From an uncultured Oscillospiraceae bacterium (GTDB lineage Bacteria > Bacillota > Clostridia > Oscillospirales > Acutalibacteraceae): a stretch of DNA of 44,449 nt. Shown one piece after another: positions 1 through 11,700 of the stretch. The translations under genes and the position numbers were made by a program. The stretch lies in NCBI GenBank assembly GCA_900541905.1, contig UQLQ01000013.1, positions 1-44,449 of the forward strand, given 5' to 3'. Within the stretch, counting starts at the first letter, position 1. Every line of letters starts with the position of its first letter. Under the pieces are notes generated by a model. It did no database searches. It was not told where the DNA came from and was given only the letters and a program-made list of their open reading frames with translations.

Positions 1-55
1 CATATCAAATTCAATCATCCCTGACAGGAAAAAATCTGGGAGTAGAAAATAACAG
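1..55 (+). repeat. Direct repeat copy 1 (exact 55-base match to 838-892)
   Basis: Bases 1-55 equal 838-892 exactly and differ from base 56/893 on. The offset is 837 bases (279 codons), so the match is in frame and lies at the same point of a lectin lobe. The true repeat probably extends upstream of the window. Confidence 0.95.
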
Positions 56-2348
56 CACATCAGACGGAGCAAACATAGAGCTTCAAACATCAAGTGAAGT
101 AAACAGTCAAAAATGGGTTATAAAGAACCAAGCAGACGGACAAACGGTTATAGAGTCGGCCCAAACGCCAAAACTGTTAGACTTAGATATATCAAGTCAG
201 CAATGTCACCAATGGATAGACGGATGGAACCTGAACCAAAGATGGTATTTGGGAACATTAGGGGACGGATATTATATTAAGAATGCCGCAACAGGAACGG
301 TTCTGGACGTAAGCGGAGACACTCTGAAGGTATCTGCATTGACAAATGTGAACAGTCAAAAATGGAAGTTCACCGAGACAGAAGTACACGAAGAAGTCAA
401 CATACTGGAAGATGGTTATTATACAATAGGAAATGGGAACCAGTTCATAGATATCTATGATACAGGGTATACCGATGGAGTGCAGGCAATTACATATCAG
501 GCGAGCAGCCAAAATAATCAGCTGTTTTCGTTTGAGAAACAAGCAGATGGAAATTACAAAATAACAGCAGTACACTCCAAGAAAGCATTGACCATGCAAG
601 CAGACGGAAAGGTAGTACAAAGCCGCTGGGAAGATGCAAACAACCAAAAATGGAAAGTAATCAGAGATGTGAGAGGCAACTATTACATACAGAATGTAGA
701 GAGCAGCAAGAGCATCAGTTTTGCAAACGGAAGCATACAAGGAACAGTATACAACCAGAACGCGTCTCAACAACTGCAATTGGAAAAAAGAGACGAAGTA
801 TTTGCCAATGTCAGCGTAGCAGTGGTGGAAGACGGAACATATCAAATTCAATCATCCCTGACAGGAAAAAATCTGGGAGTAGAAAATAACAGTTGGTTTA
901 ATGGTGCTTCTATTTTACAAATGACATCTGCTGATGTAAACAATCAAAAATGGCATTTAGAAAATAGTAAAGATGGTAAAGTACGTTTGGTTTCTGTTTC
1001 ATCCAGAAAAGTGCTGGATTTAGATGTAGTAAGTGGTAAGTATGTACAGTGGAAAGATGCTGTTAATACAAATCAAAGATGGTATATTGAGCAAATAGGG
1101 GACAATTACTATATACGTAACCATTCCAATAATTCCGCTATGGGTATCCGTGATAATTCTATGGAAGATGGCGATTACGTTGTAAGCATGGATTTCAATG
1201 CAAATGCAGACAATCAAAAATGGGAGTTTATAGAAACGGAAATTTCTGATACACCAATTGCTCCTGATTTTGAAATTTTGTCTAGTTTAGGCGATTCATT
1301 TGAAATGTGCCAAACAACAATATTAACTGCTGATAATACGTACACAGGTAATCTTACATATGAATTCAGTATGGATTACAATGGCAGACATATTATTTTG
1401 CAAAATGATAGTACTGTCGATACCTATCGCTGGACTCCTATTGAACCTGGAACATATACAATCAATGTTACTGTAAAAATGGATTCACAAGTATATGATA
1501 CTATCTCTAAAACCATTCAGGTTGTCTCAAATGGAAAAAATGTATTAACGGGTATTGATGTATCCGAACATCAGGAAAATATTAATTGGAGTACAGTGAA
1601 AGCCAGTGGTATTCAGTATGCAATGATACGTTCAGGCTATGGACGTGAGATTTCGCAAATTGATGATTATTTTGAGCAAAATTATGCAGGTGCTGTAGCA
1701 AATGATATTCCGGTTGGTATTTATTATTATAGCTATGCAGATTCCCCTGAGGATGCAGTAAGAGAGGCACGGGTTTGTTTACAGATATTGAATGGAAGAC
1801 CTGTAACCTTGCCGGTTGCTTATGATATTGAAGATGAGTCTCAAAACGGGATGACCAGAGAAATGCTGACAGACGTTGCAATCGCATTTTGTGATGAGAT
1901 AAAAGCAGCGGGTTATCAGCCTATGATTTATTGCAACCCCAATTTTATTGAGAATCGTTTGGACATGGTTCGTTTAAGAGAAAAGGGATATGATGTTTGG
2001 ATTGCGAGTTATGGGGTTTCAGATTATCAATTTCCTTATCCTGTGAAAATGTGGCAATACACGTCAGAAGGAAGTGTACCGGGTATTAATGGCAACGTGG
2101 ATATGAACAATTGGTATGTAGGAGAAGAATATTACGGTGGTGCATCTCTTCCGGATGGACCAAAAGGTCGTTGCACTGGTGACAATGTAAATATTCGTTC
2201 CGCTCCTACTTTTGGCGATAATGTATTGTATCCTGCATTTACCGGATATACCTTTACTGTATTAGAAAAACAAGGTGTATGGTACCACGTAGCATTTGGC
2301 GGTAATCGATATGGTTGGATACATCAAGATTATGTAGAGCTGATTTAA
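1..2348 (+). CDS. Secreted ricin-lectin repeat / GH25 lysozyme / SH3 protein (5' partial)
   Basis: The frame is open from base 3, so the start lies before the window; the TTG at 249 is internal. The N-terminal ~1250 bases encode beta-trefoil lectin lobes, seen as repeated NSQKW, NNQKW and NQRW motifs (QxW signature). After an Ig-like linker (about 1260-1530) comes a glycoside hydrolase family 25 domain (about 1551-2120), with the first catalytic Asp in GIDVSEHQ and the Asp-x-Glu pair in AYDIEDE. A bacterial SH3 domain (about 2166-2345, DNVNIRSAP, YGWIHQDYVELI) ends the protein. GH25 enzymes cleave the MurNAc-GlcNAc bond of peptidoglycan; lectin lobes and SH3 would bind glycan or wall. No membrane segment or sorting signal follows, so it is probably secreted. 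Codon choice changes sharply near base 893. A hairpin terminator follows the stop. Confidence 0.9.
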   Translation, partial: YQIQSSLTGKNLGVENNSTSDGANIELQTSSEVNSQKWVIKNQADGQTVIESAQTPKLLDLDISSQQCHQWIDGWNLNQRWYLGTLGDGYYIKNAATGTVLDVSGDTLKVSALTNVNSQKWKFTETEVHEEVNILEDGYYTIGNGNQFIDIYDTGYTDGVQAITYQASSQNNQLFSFEKQADGNYKITAVHSKKALTMQADGKVVQSRWEDANNQKWKVIRDVRGNYYIQNVESSKSISFANGSIQGTVYNQNASQQLQLEKRDEVFANVSVAVVEDGTYQIQSSLTGKNLGVENNSWFNGASILQMTSADVNNQKWHLENSKDGKVRLVSVSSRKVLDLDVVSGKYVQWKDAVNTNQRWYIEQIGDNYYIRNHSNNSAMGIRDNSMEDGDYVVSMDFNANADNQKWEFIETEISDTPIAPDFEILSSLGDSFEMCQTTILTADNTYTGNLTYEFSMDYNGRHIILQNDSTVDTYRWTPIEPGTYTINVTVKMDSQVYDTISKTIQVVSNGKNVLTGIDVSEHQENINWSTVKASGIQYAMIRSGYGREISQIDDYFEQNYAGAVANDIPVGIYYYSYADSPEDAVREARVCLQILNGRPVTLPVAYDIEDESQNGMTREMLTDVAIAFCDEIKAAGYQPMIYCNPNFIENRLDMVRLREKGYDVWIASYGVSDYQFPYPVKMWQYTSEGSVPGINGNVDMNNWYVGEEYYGGASLPDGPKGRCTGDNVNIRSAPTFGDNVLYPAFTGYTFTVLEKQGVWYHVAFGGNRYGWIHQDYVELI
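838..892 (+). repeat. Direct repeat copy 2 of the lectin unit
   Basis: Exact second copy of bases 1-55. It marks the end of a 279-codon lectin unit. Immediately after it the codon preference changes. Confidence 0.95.
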
Positions 2349-2368
2349 AAATATCATAATTTCGCGAA

Positions 2369-2400
2369 AAGATATGGCTAGACTGCCATATCTTTTTTCT
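2369..2400 (+). terminator. Intrinsic terminator of the lysozyme gene
   Basis: Perfect 10-bp stem AAGATATGGC / GCCATATCTT (2369-2378, 2385-2394) with a six-base loop, running into a T tract, 21 bases after the stop codon. Confidence 0.85.
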
Positions 2401-2401
2401 T

Positions 2402-2722
2402 TTTACTTGTAAAGTTATTACATCTGGAAATATATAGTAGTTTTATTTGATACAAATTTTTGTATTTTTAATACAACTTATGGAAATTTTTTTGGTTATA
2501 TGTTATTCTAATATTTAATATATAAAGTAAATTGCTTAAAACATAACCGAGACTAGTTTGGTTATGTTTTGGCGCGCTTTTATGTATTTGGATAATTAGA
2601 TGATATTATTATAACTTGCTTATGGGCTTCTAGCCCATAAATCAATATCAGTTGAGAGCTGTTGAAAATATCTGATTATCTATTTAAGCCAAAAGGGAGT
2701 CTATTTAAGAAGGGAGAATTAC
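2402..2722 (+). promoter_or_regulatory. Leader region of the giant adhesin with several dyads
   Basis: No gene was found in this ~320-base AT-rich stretch. It holds four perfect dyads or repeats: ATACAAA-TT-TTTGTAT (2450-2465); an 11-bp stem AAAACATAACC / GGTTATGTTTT (2538-2570, loop 11) followed by GGCGCGCTTTT; a 9-bp stem TTATGGGCT / AGCCCATAA with a 3-base loop (2620-2640); and the direct repeat TCTATTTAAG (2679-2688 and 2700-2709). A weak promoter TTGGTT-N18-TAATAT sits at 2492-2521. The ribosome site AAGGGAG is at 2710-2716. I could not match a known riboswitch; the c-di-GMP classes were looked for and not recognised. Confidence 0.45.
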
Positions 2723-5700
2723 ATGAAAAAATTGAATGTACGTTCAAAACAAGTTGTGGCGATGGTGTTATTTTTTGTTATGACCATTACTGCCATACAA
2801 CTGCCAAGCTTTGCTGCAATTGACAGCCTAGATGGAAATACAATTCCTGCACCGCAGGCGAATGTTGCGGCTGGAGAGGTAGAAACAGGTACACAGGTTA
2901 CATTAACTTGCAGCAATCCTGATGCCGTTATTTATTATACGGAAGATGGAAGCGAACCCAGTACTGCCAGTACCCAATATTCAGCACCAATTACCATTTA
3001 TCAAGATACAACAATAAAAGCTGTATCCATTGTAAATGGTGAAAAAAGCCAAACATTTGAAGCAGCTTATTCTGTGAAAATACCGGAGGCGGTGTATACG
3101 CCTCGTGCTAATAAAGAAGCGGCTGCCACAGTAGATTTAACGGATAAAACCGATCACTTTGAAATGGTACTTACACCGTCGATACAAGATAGCGTTTCTG
3201 CAGGCCAAATTGTAGATTATGTGGCAAGTTTTCAAATGAAAAACGGAGTAAAGCCTCACGATTTAGGTTTATCTGAAGAAGGAAGTGAAGTTTGGCCTGA
3301 TTTTGCAATTCAAAACGTGAAGTATGTGTTCACATTACCGGAAGGCATGGAGGTTACAACATTACCTCATGATGCAGATGCATACTCATATAATCAGGCC
3401 ACCAGAGAATTAACCTTAAATTTTGATGATTTTACAAATGATAATCTTGATAAAGCGTTAAGTCTCAGTTTTAGTGCCAGAATGCCGGATAAGCAAACAA
3501 TTCCGGGGGAATATCAAATTACCGGTAAGTTGTATCAAGGTGTAAAAGAGTTAATTCCATTGGATACCTTAACATTTGAAGTAACAGCAAGTACCAATTG
3601 GGAATATATTGCTGTTGCGGATAATATTCAGTGTGAAGTAACAAATCCGGACCAATCCGTATTTCATGGGCAAGAGTCACAAGCATTAAAATATCAATTC
3701 AAATCGGCAGATAAGGCAAATGGAAATTTGAACACAAAAGTGTTTTATACTAAATTTTCAATACAAACCGGAACAGGTTTGGAATTTGTTTCCGGAATGC
3801 CCGGATCAGAATTAGTAGATTTAACGTTTGCTTCTAACTTATCTCCGGATGACCAAGATATTACTTATACGGTTTCTAAAAAAGGTTCAGGAAAACTGGA
3901 AGTAGAATTATCCGTAAAATCAAAAAGCGGACAAAATGTGACACAAGTGGATGCAACTGTTATCCCTAAAAATATTAATGTAAGCGGATTAAGCGATAAT
4001 AATTCTTCTCCAATCACGGTAGCCTTTGATTCTGTAAAAGTAACTCCCTCTGTACCGGATGATGCATCTGAAATAGACATTACAGAACAATTTGCAGGCT
4101 CAAATTTAAAAATGGCAATTGTCAGAAAAAACAATCCGGATCAAGGTCCGTATGTTGAATCTGCTGTACAAGACGATGATTTGTATTTTTCCGTTACGCA
4201 GCTTACCAGTTATCAGCAAGTAACACCAGGTCAACAAGTTAACTATAAGTTGTTTTATAAAAGTAATATGAGTGAACGTAAAGTGTTAAAGAACGTGAAA
4301 GTTCGCATTTATGTTCCTGCCGACCAGAATATTACAGTTAAGGTTGGAGATTATCAATATTTAACAACAAAGGTAGAAAGCACACCAATTCCGGTGGAAG
4401 GTGGCAAAGATAACGCCGGAAATAAAAGTTTTCAGTATATTGATGTAACAATTCCGGAAATATACAGCGATGGTTTGGACTCTGTTGGTCGCGAGATGAC
4501 ATTTGGATTGTTGTGGCCTGAAGGTGCGACCAGTTCACGCGGAGAAACACCAATTCGTGTGGAAGTCCTTCAAAAAGATTTATCGCCTGATTCAGAGGAA
4601 TACCATGATGTAACAGATATTTCAAAAGTTACTTCAACCAATATTCCTAAAATTGAAACAAAATTTGATTGGAAACCGGCTACTCTCTATACAAGTAATA
4701 CGGGTACAAATAATACGATTGTTGTTCCAAACGGTAACTTTAATACATATGATGCAGGGGAAAAAGGCGGATTCGGCCTTCGTCTGGACAATAATTTATA
4801 TAGTGACGCTAACAGTATTCATCCGGACAAAATTGAATTAAATGTTACATTAAAAATTCCGGAAGGACTTTTAAATATTACGGATGATCAGTATCTGGAA
4901 AATGTCAATAATTATAAAGGTTATTTTAATGTAAATGGCCGTACCGATTATTACAGCCTTAACGACAGCAATTCTTACTTCCGAACAGAAACGATAATAG
5001 AGCAAATTTCGCAGGTGGATGGAAGAACGGATTCTGTACGATTAAAAATTACAATTACCCCAACCAGCAATTATGGAAAAATCAGTTATTTACAGATTAA
5101 TTATCTATACCCTAATTTGTTTGATGTTGGTACTATGGCTGCAGGTTCTGAAATCAAAAATGTAGAGTGGAAGCTGGAAAGTGCAAAACTTTATGGACGC
5201 GACAGTGATCAAACCGTTTTTGAGATAGATCCAAATGACGTGCATAGAGATATTACATTTAAAAAGGAAAACTTGGATGCCAGCAGCGCTTTAAAAGTTT
5301 CCAAATCGGTAGACAAGACTTTGGTTACCAATGATGATACCCTAACATTTAAAATTTCCAATTGGGGATGTGAAATTGGTAATAACAAAATTTACGAATA
5401 TAACGTATATGACGATTGGGAGACAGAAGCAGGCAGCAAAAACCCAAACCAAAGAATGGAATTACAGGGGATACAATATCCTGCTATGAGCAGCGGCGAT
5501 ATTTATGTAACTCCTTATTACCGCTTAAAAGGTGAAACGGATTATACACATGCACTTCCAAAAATCAACGTGTATTCTTCATATAGAAAGACTATTTCTT
5601 ATAATGAGATTAAATCTACTTTACCTGCCGGTTATACGATGGATGATATTGTAGGTATCCGTTTTCATATGTATAGTTACAGTAGCGGAACTACATCTTA

Positions 5701-8700
5701 TAATGGCAAAACATATTATTCGCTGTCCAGTACTGTTAGACCGTCAACCGGAGATGGCATTAACCTTACATTTAAGGTATTAAAAGAAGAAAGTGATTCC
5801 GCAGGAGGCGAAGATGCGGATTATCTGGGAGATAATCGTTTGGCAAATCGTTCTTGGGTATCATTTCATACAATTGAAACACGTCTTGATGCAGATAAAG
5901 AAGGCGGCGGAGATAAATTAACATCCGCTACCTCTGAAGCTGTTTCTACCTTTTATGATAACCTGCCCGAGCCGGTTATGGATACATATAAGACCTTTGA
6001 GAATGGTAATGCAGACTTGCAAGACAGACAAGGATTTGTCAAAAAGATTTATCCGGGAGATTGGGTAGACTTTACCATACGTGTTCCAATGGACAGTACA
6101 CTGTATCAATCCGGTGGATTTGAACCGTATCATTTGCAATTACAGGAATTGTTTGGTGAAAACATGGGCAACGGCGGCGAACAGTTATTTCCGGCTTTGG
6201 AAAGAATCTTTAACGGTTCAGATACAGCATTGGCTGCCAATGGTACAGATTCCGCATGGGAATTTACCGCTTATGATGCTTCAGGTAAAAAGCTGGATAA
6301 ATTCCAAACGGTTGTAAGCGGTACCAAAATCAACGGAAAAAATGCTTTGAATTTTGAGATATGTTCTGATATGCATTCAACGTCTCATCAGGGTGAACCG
6401 GGAACAGATTCCGGTGTACCGATTGGCGGATATGTTGAGTTGAAATTAAAATTAAAAACATATGATGTAGAAACATTACAACAGTTATATCCTAATAGCG
6501 ATTATCATGTGTATACACCTCTTGGTTTTGAAAATGAGTTTACATTAATGAAGTATCCTCATGGCAATTCTCCAAGTCAAAGTGTACATTTGGCAGGCGG
6601 TAAAACAACCGGAGGTACAGTGGTTCAACAGCCGCAATTAAGCTTATTGCAAACAACAGTGGTTGGTGGAAGCAGTGATACAACAGGTTCTATTCGTCCG
6701 GCCGGAACTGATAACGAAACTGCGACCTTAAAGATAAAATTAACAGCAGATTATGCAAATAACATGAAAATAAAATTAGCTTCTTTGTTACCAACAGGTT
6801 TTACGTTTAAAGATGTGGTAAGTATTACAAAAACATCTGCAAAAGGTGAACAGACAACTTATACGCCTGTACAAGGTACGACACAGGGCAATGGTATTTA
6901 CATGTTTGGCACGGAAGAAGAACTGATTGTCAATACAGGTGATATTGTCGAAATTACATATACCGCAACAGCTCCGACAGTAGAACAGGTAGCAGGAAAC
7001 TTAAATAGTTCCGGTTATGCAAGTTACAGCGGAGCATGTTATGTGTTTGCGGATGGTGTAACCAATTTAACAGCAGGGGCAAGCGGAAACTTGAACGTGG
7101 ATGATAAAGACTACGACTTGGATAACGACGTACAAGAAAGAATCATTCAGAATGCAAGTACCATTTATGTACGTTCCAGCTCATTGGCTGCAAGTATCCG
7201 TAAAGAAATTCTATCTTATGGTTACAATAATTATTTTCACACAGGTGATGTGGTAAAATATCGTGCATTCGTAAATTCAAGCAGTTCGAGCAATTATAAT
7301 GGTGGTGCTGACCTGCCGCTTGATACATTGGTCGATGTATTGCCGGAAGGATTTATTTACACTGATGTCAATGGCAACGCACAGTCTGACCCAATTACTG
7401 CTAAGGTAGGGAATACAACTGTAAATGCAAGTGTGACTCAGGAAGGAAATAAAATGTACATTTCCTTAACCGATAATCAAGGGCAGCCGTATGTACTTCC
7501 GGCAGGTTCTACCATCGAATTGCAGTATAATGTAAAAATCACAGATTCTGCTATGGAAAGCGCTACAGGAAAATCACTGCAAGTAACAAACTATATGTAT
7601 GCATTTATCAATCGCAGTGAATATGACAGAATTTATACAAATGTAAACTGGAGTTCCAACCCAAGCTACGGTAATCGCGGCGCTGCAAACGATACGGATG
7701 ACCTAGACCGTAACCCGGATACCGATTATTATATTTACAGCAGCATTTACACCTATTTATATCAAGATGGCATTAAACCAGGTGTAACCAAAGTCGCAAC
7801 TTACAATCAGCCGGTATTAACCCCGGGTGTACAAATTTACTATGATATTACTGTTTCCAATGCAAGTACGGCAGGAACCAATATAGACGGTAAAAATCAA
7901 GCTTCCAACATGGTAGATCCAACTGTTGTAGATATATTACCGTACGGCTGGAAGTTTATCTCTGCGGAAAGCAGCAGTTCTTCCTATGATATTAGTGGAT
8001 TATCCACAGATACCGTAGATGATGTTACAAAAGTAACCATTCCTGTAAAAGGCACGTTTGCTCCGGGGCAGTCTGTGCGCATTCGATTGTTGGTGGAGGC
8101 TGACCCTGTAAACTATGGTCCGGTGACAAACGAATCTTATTTGTTGCCGACAGAGAATTTTACAGAGAAAGATGTGCAGAATGGATTTAAAGTAAAATAT
8201 GATGGTAAAGATGCTATTAACTCCAATGCAGAAGTAGATATTGGAGGAGGTTTAGGTTTTACTGCGGAAAAATCTGTTACATCTGTTGTCAACGGTTCTA
8301 CCTCGTATGTACAAAGCGGACGTAATTATGCATTTACAGAGCATAATGCGGACGTGACGTATACGTTGACACTAAAAAATACATTGACCAATGCTTACAC
8401 ATATGAAGATGTATGTGTAATTGACCGTTTACCGGGTGTAGATGATACCGGTGCTTACAGTCAGCGTCCGAGAGGAAGCCAATGGTCTTTGGCAACAATT
8501 ACAAATGTTACTACCAATGTAAGCGGAGCAAAAATCCAGTACAGCAGCAAAGCGTCTTTAGATACTCCTGACTGGATGGGAGATGATACAGGCTGGCATG
8601 ATACGTATCAGGAAGGTGATATGTATATCAGAGTGGTAGCACCGGACGGATATCAAATGACAGGCAGTCAAAATTCTACTATGACCATTACCATTAAAGC

Positions 8701-11700
8701 AAAAGTCCCGGCCAGTGCAGCACAAGCAGCAGCGGGAACCACGGCTTATAACAGTTACGGATACCGTTTTTATGCTTACAGAGGTGAAGAGGCCAGTGTA
8801 AACGTAAAAGGTGAAAGTAATAAAGTTGGTTTGCGCTTAAGTGCAAATACAGTAAGCGGAAAAGTATGGAACGACGCGAATAAGAATGGTGTGCAAGATG
8901 CAGGAGAGCTGCCTCTGGAGAATGTTCCTGTATATTTAAGCACTAGCAGCACAAGTATTTCGGGCAGTTATTTAAAAGGTTCTACTGTAACAAAGGCGGA
9001 TGGCAGTTATTCCTTTGAGGGTGTTGCTGCTTCTACAAGCGGTATTACCTATTATGTAATTGTAGACCCAAATGCGTTAATTACTGATGAGAGTCAAGGA
9101 GTATACCAATTCTCTCCGAGATTACAGGGAACAGATGCAACCAAGGACAGCAACTTCTTTGCAAAAGATAACAGCTCTATTAACGGTAAGTCACATACAT
9201 TCGGATATTCTAATCCAATTACCATGTATGAGGAATCCAATTACAGTAACATTGATGCAGGCGTATCTTTACTGAGAGGTACCATTGGTGATAAGGTTTG
9301 GTTGGATACCAATAAAGATGGTTATCAGCAAAGAACAGAGCCTGGTTTGGCAGGTGTCAAGGTAGAACTGCTCAAAGAAAACGGCGGAAATTACGAAGTG
9401 GTTTCAGGTGCCGCAGCAGTTGATGCACAAGGCAGTCCGCTTACAAATAATCTAACAGGTACTGACGGAACGTATTTCTTCCATGATTTGGATTTAAAAA
9501 CAAATTATAAAGTCCGTTTTACATTACCAAGCGGATATTCCTTTACAGAATCCAAGTCGGACAATACAACACTAAACAGTACAATTGATACAATCAGTTG
9601 TTCAGGAACTGTTTTTACAGGCACCAGTGGAGCAGTAAATTTAGGTACAAATGAAACAACAGCCAAACGTACAGATGTAGATGCAGGTGCAATTATTGCA
9701 AATGGCTTCCACATTGAAGGACGCGTTTGGATTGACGATAATGACGATGGCATCAAAAATGCTGCAGAGAATTATAACGGAGATAATGGATTAACTGTTT
9801 CTGTGATTTCAGAAGATACACAAGCTGAAGTTGGCAGAACACAAGTGCAGGCCGACGGAACTTATATGGTAGACGGTTTACCTGAAGGAAACTATAAGGT
9901 TAAATTCATGCTACCGGACGGTACCCCTTGGAAATATACGATACCCAAAACATATGATATTTATGATATAGCAGCATCAAACCGATACAGTACAGTTACT
10001 CCGGATGCTGCCAACGGTAAACTGGGAGAGTATAATCAAACAGTCACATTAAATTCCGATAGACCAACTGCTTGGCTGTATGTAGGTTTGGCGTTGCCTA
10101 AAGTCAATGTGAAAGGTACTGTTTGGAATGATGTGGATATTGATGGTACCATGCAGTCCAATGACCAGAAAATCAGTGGTGTAAAAGCATCTTTATATAA
10201 GGAAGATGGTACCTTTATCAATAATACAACAACAGGCAGTGACGGTACCTATGCATTTTACAATGTACCCGGCAATACCAATTATAAAATTATCTTTACT
10301 TTGCCGGATGGACGTATTGTGACCACTCATATGGAGGATGTAAAACTAAGTACTGACCCGGCATCCACTGCGGATAAAAACCATGCAAATACAACAGGCG
10401 TTGTGCCTCCGTTTGCAACCGGTACTTCAGGAGATTATATTGCAAACTTAGGCATCTATACTCCGGCAGTAGTAAGTGGTTATGTTTGGTTTGATACAGA
10501 TACCAACGGTACATTAAATGACGGTGAACCAAGATTAAGCGGATATACTGCATATTTGTTAAAACCAAGTGACAAAACTGCTTTTAATGCAAGCCAAGAT
10601 AAAGTGGCTTTCTTAGAAAGCTTGCCTGCGGACCAACGTTACAGAACAAATAATGATGGTTCTTATAGATTTGAAGGCTTGTCCCCACAAGACGGTTATG
10701 CGGTAGTGGTATGCGATTCTGATACCAGAGCATATTTCTCTACACCGACCAACATTGTGACACAAGATGATACCAAAATAGCCATTCGGGAGCATTTGGA
10801 TTTGAGTTTAGGCGGCGAAAAATCTGACCAAAACTTTGGTTTATATAAACCGGTTCAAATTATAGGCCGTGCATTTTATGATGCGGATTACAATGGTATT
10901 TATGATGAAAATACAGACCGGCTTCTGGAGGGCATTACAGTAACCTTAAAAGGATTATTTGATAATGCTGAGGTTGCAACTGCTACAACAGATGAGAATG
11001 GTTATTATCAATTTGACAATGTAGTGGCAGGTCAATATTATGTTGAGTTTGGCAAAACGACTCAGGACGGAACCACGTATGATATTGAAACCAAAGTTCC
11101 GGTTCATACAGAACCCAATGCAATTGCAAACAATGTTACGATAGACGGTAAATCCGATGGTTTTGCCGTTACAGGTGACAAGGATGCTACAGATTTTAGT
11201 ATTAACATTGGTTTTATTAACTACGCCCATATAAAAACATTGGCTTGGTTTGACGACAATCAGAACCAACTCTGGGATAGTTCCATTGACAGTCTTATTG
11301 GAACCTATATCAATGTTACTGCAGTACTGGAGAAAAAAGTAAATGATACATGGGAAAAAGTAAACAATGCACCTGTTGATTTAGGTCAGGTAACTTCAAT
11401 AGATTCCCCTTATGTATTCGACCGTTACAAATTAATGCCGGGCACATACCGTATTACGTTCTATGGAACAACAACGGATGAACATTTGTCATTTGAAACC
11501 AATACTCAAATGGATTCCGGCAGCTTTGGACATCTTCAGACAGCGGAAGCGTTTAACCCTGACAGTGGTAAAATACAGGCAACTTCTTTTGAAGTCACTG
11601 TAAACAGCGGAGAAACAATACAGCTAAATGCTCCTGTTGTACGCAATCAACAGACTGTCATTTCAAAAGAATATAAGACAGAAGGTCAAACCAATTGGAC

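Noticed and set aside
249..251. TTG at 249 as the start of the lysozyme gene
   Set aside because: The frame is open upstream to base 3 with continuous lectin motifs (QxW), and there is no ribosome site. The gene is 5' partial.
258..851. 197-codon open frame on the minus strand
   Set aside because: It is antisense to the lectin repeats, Cys/Ile/Tyr-rich without domain sense, and has no ribosome site.
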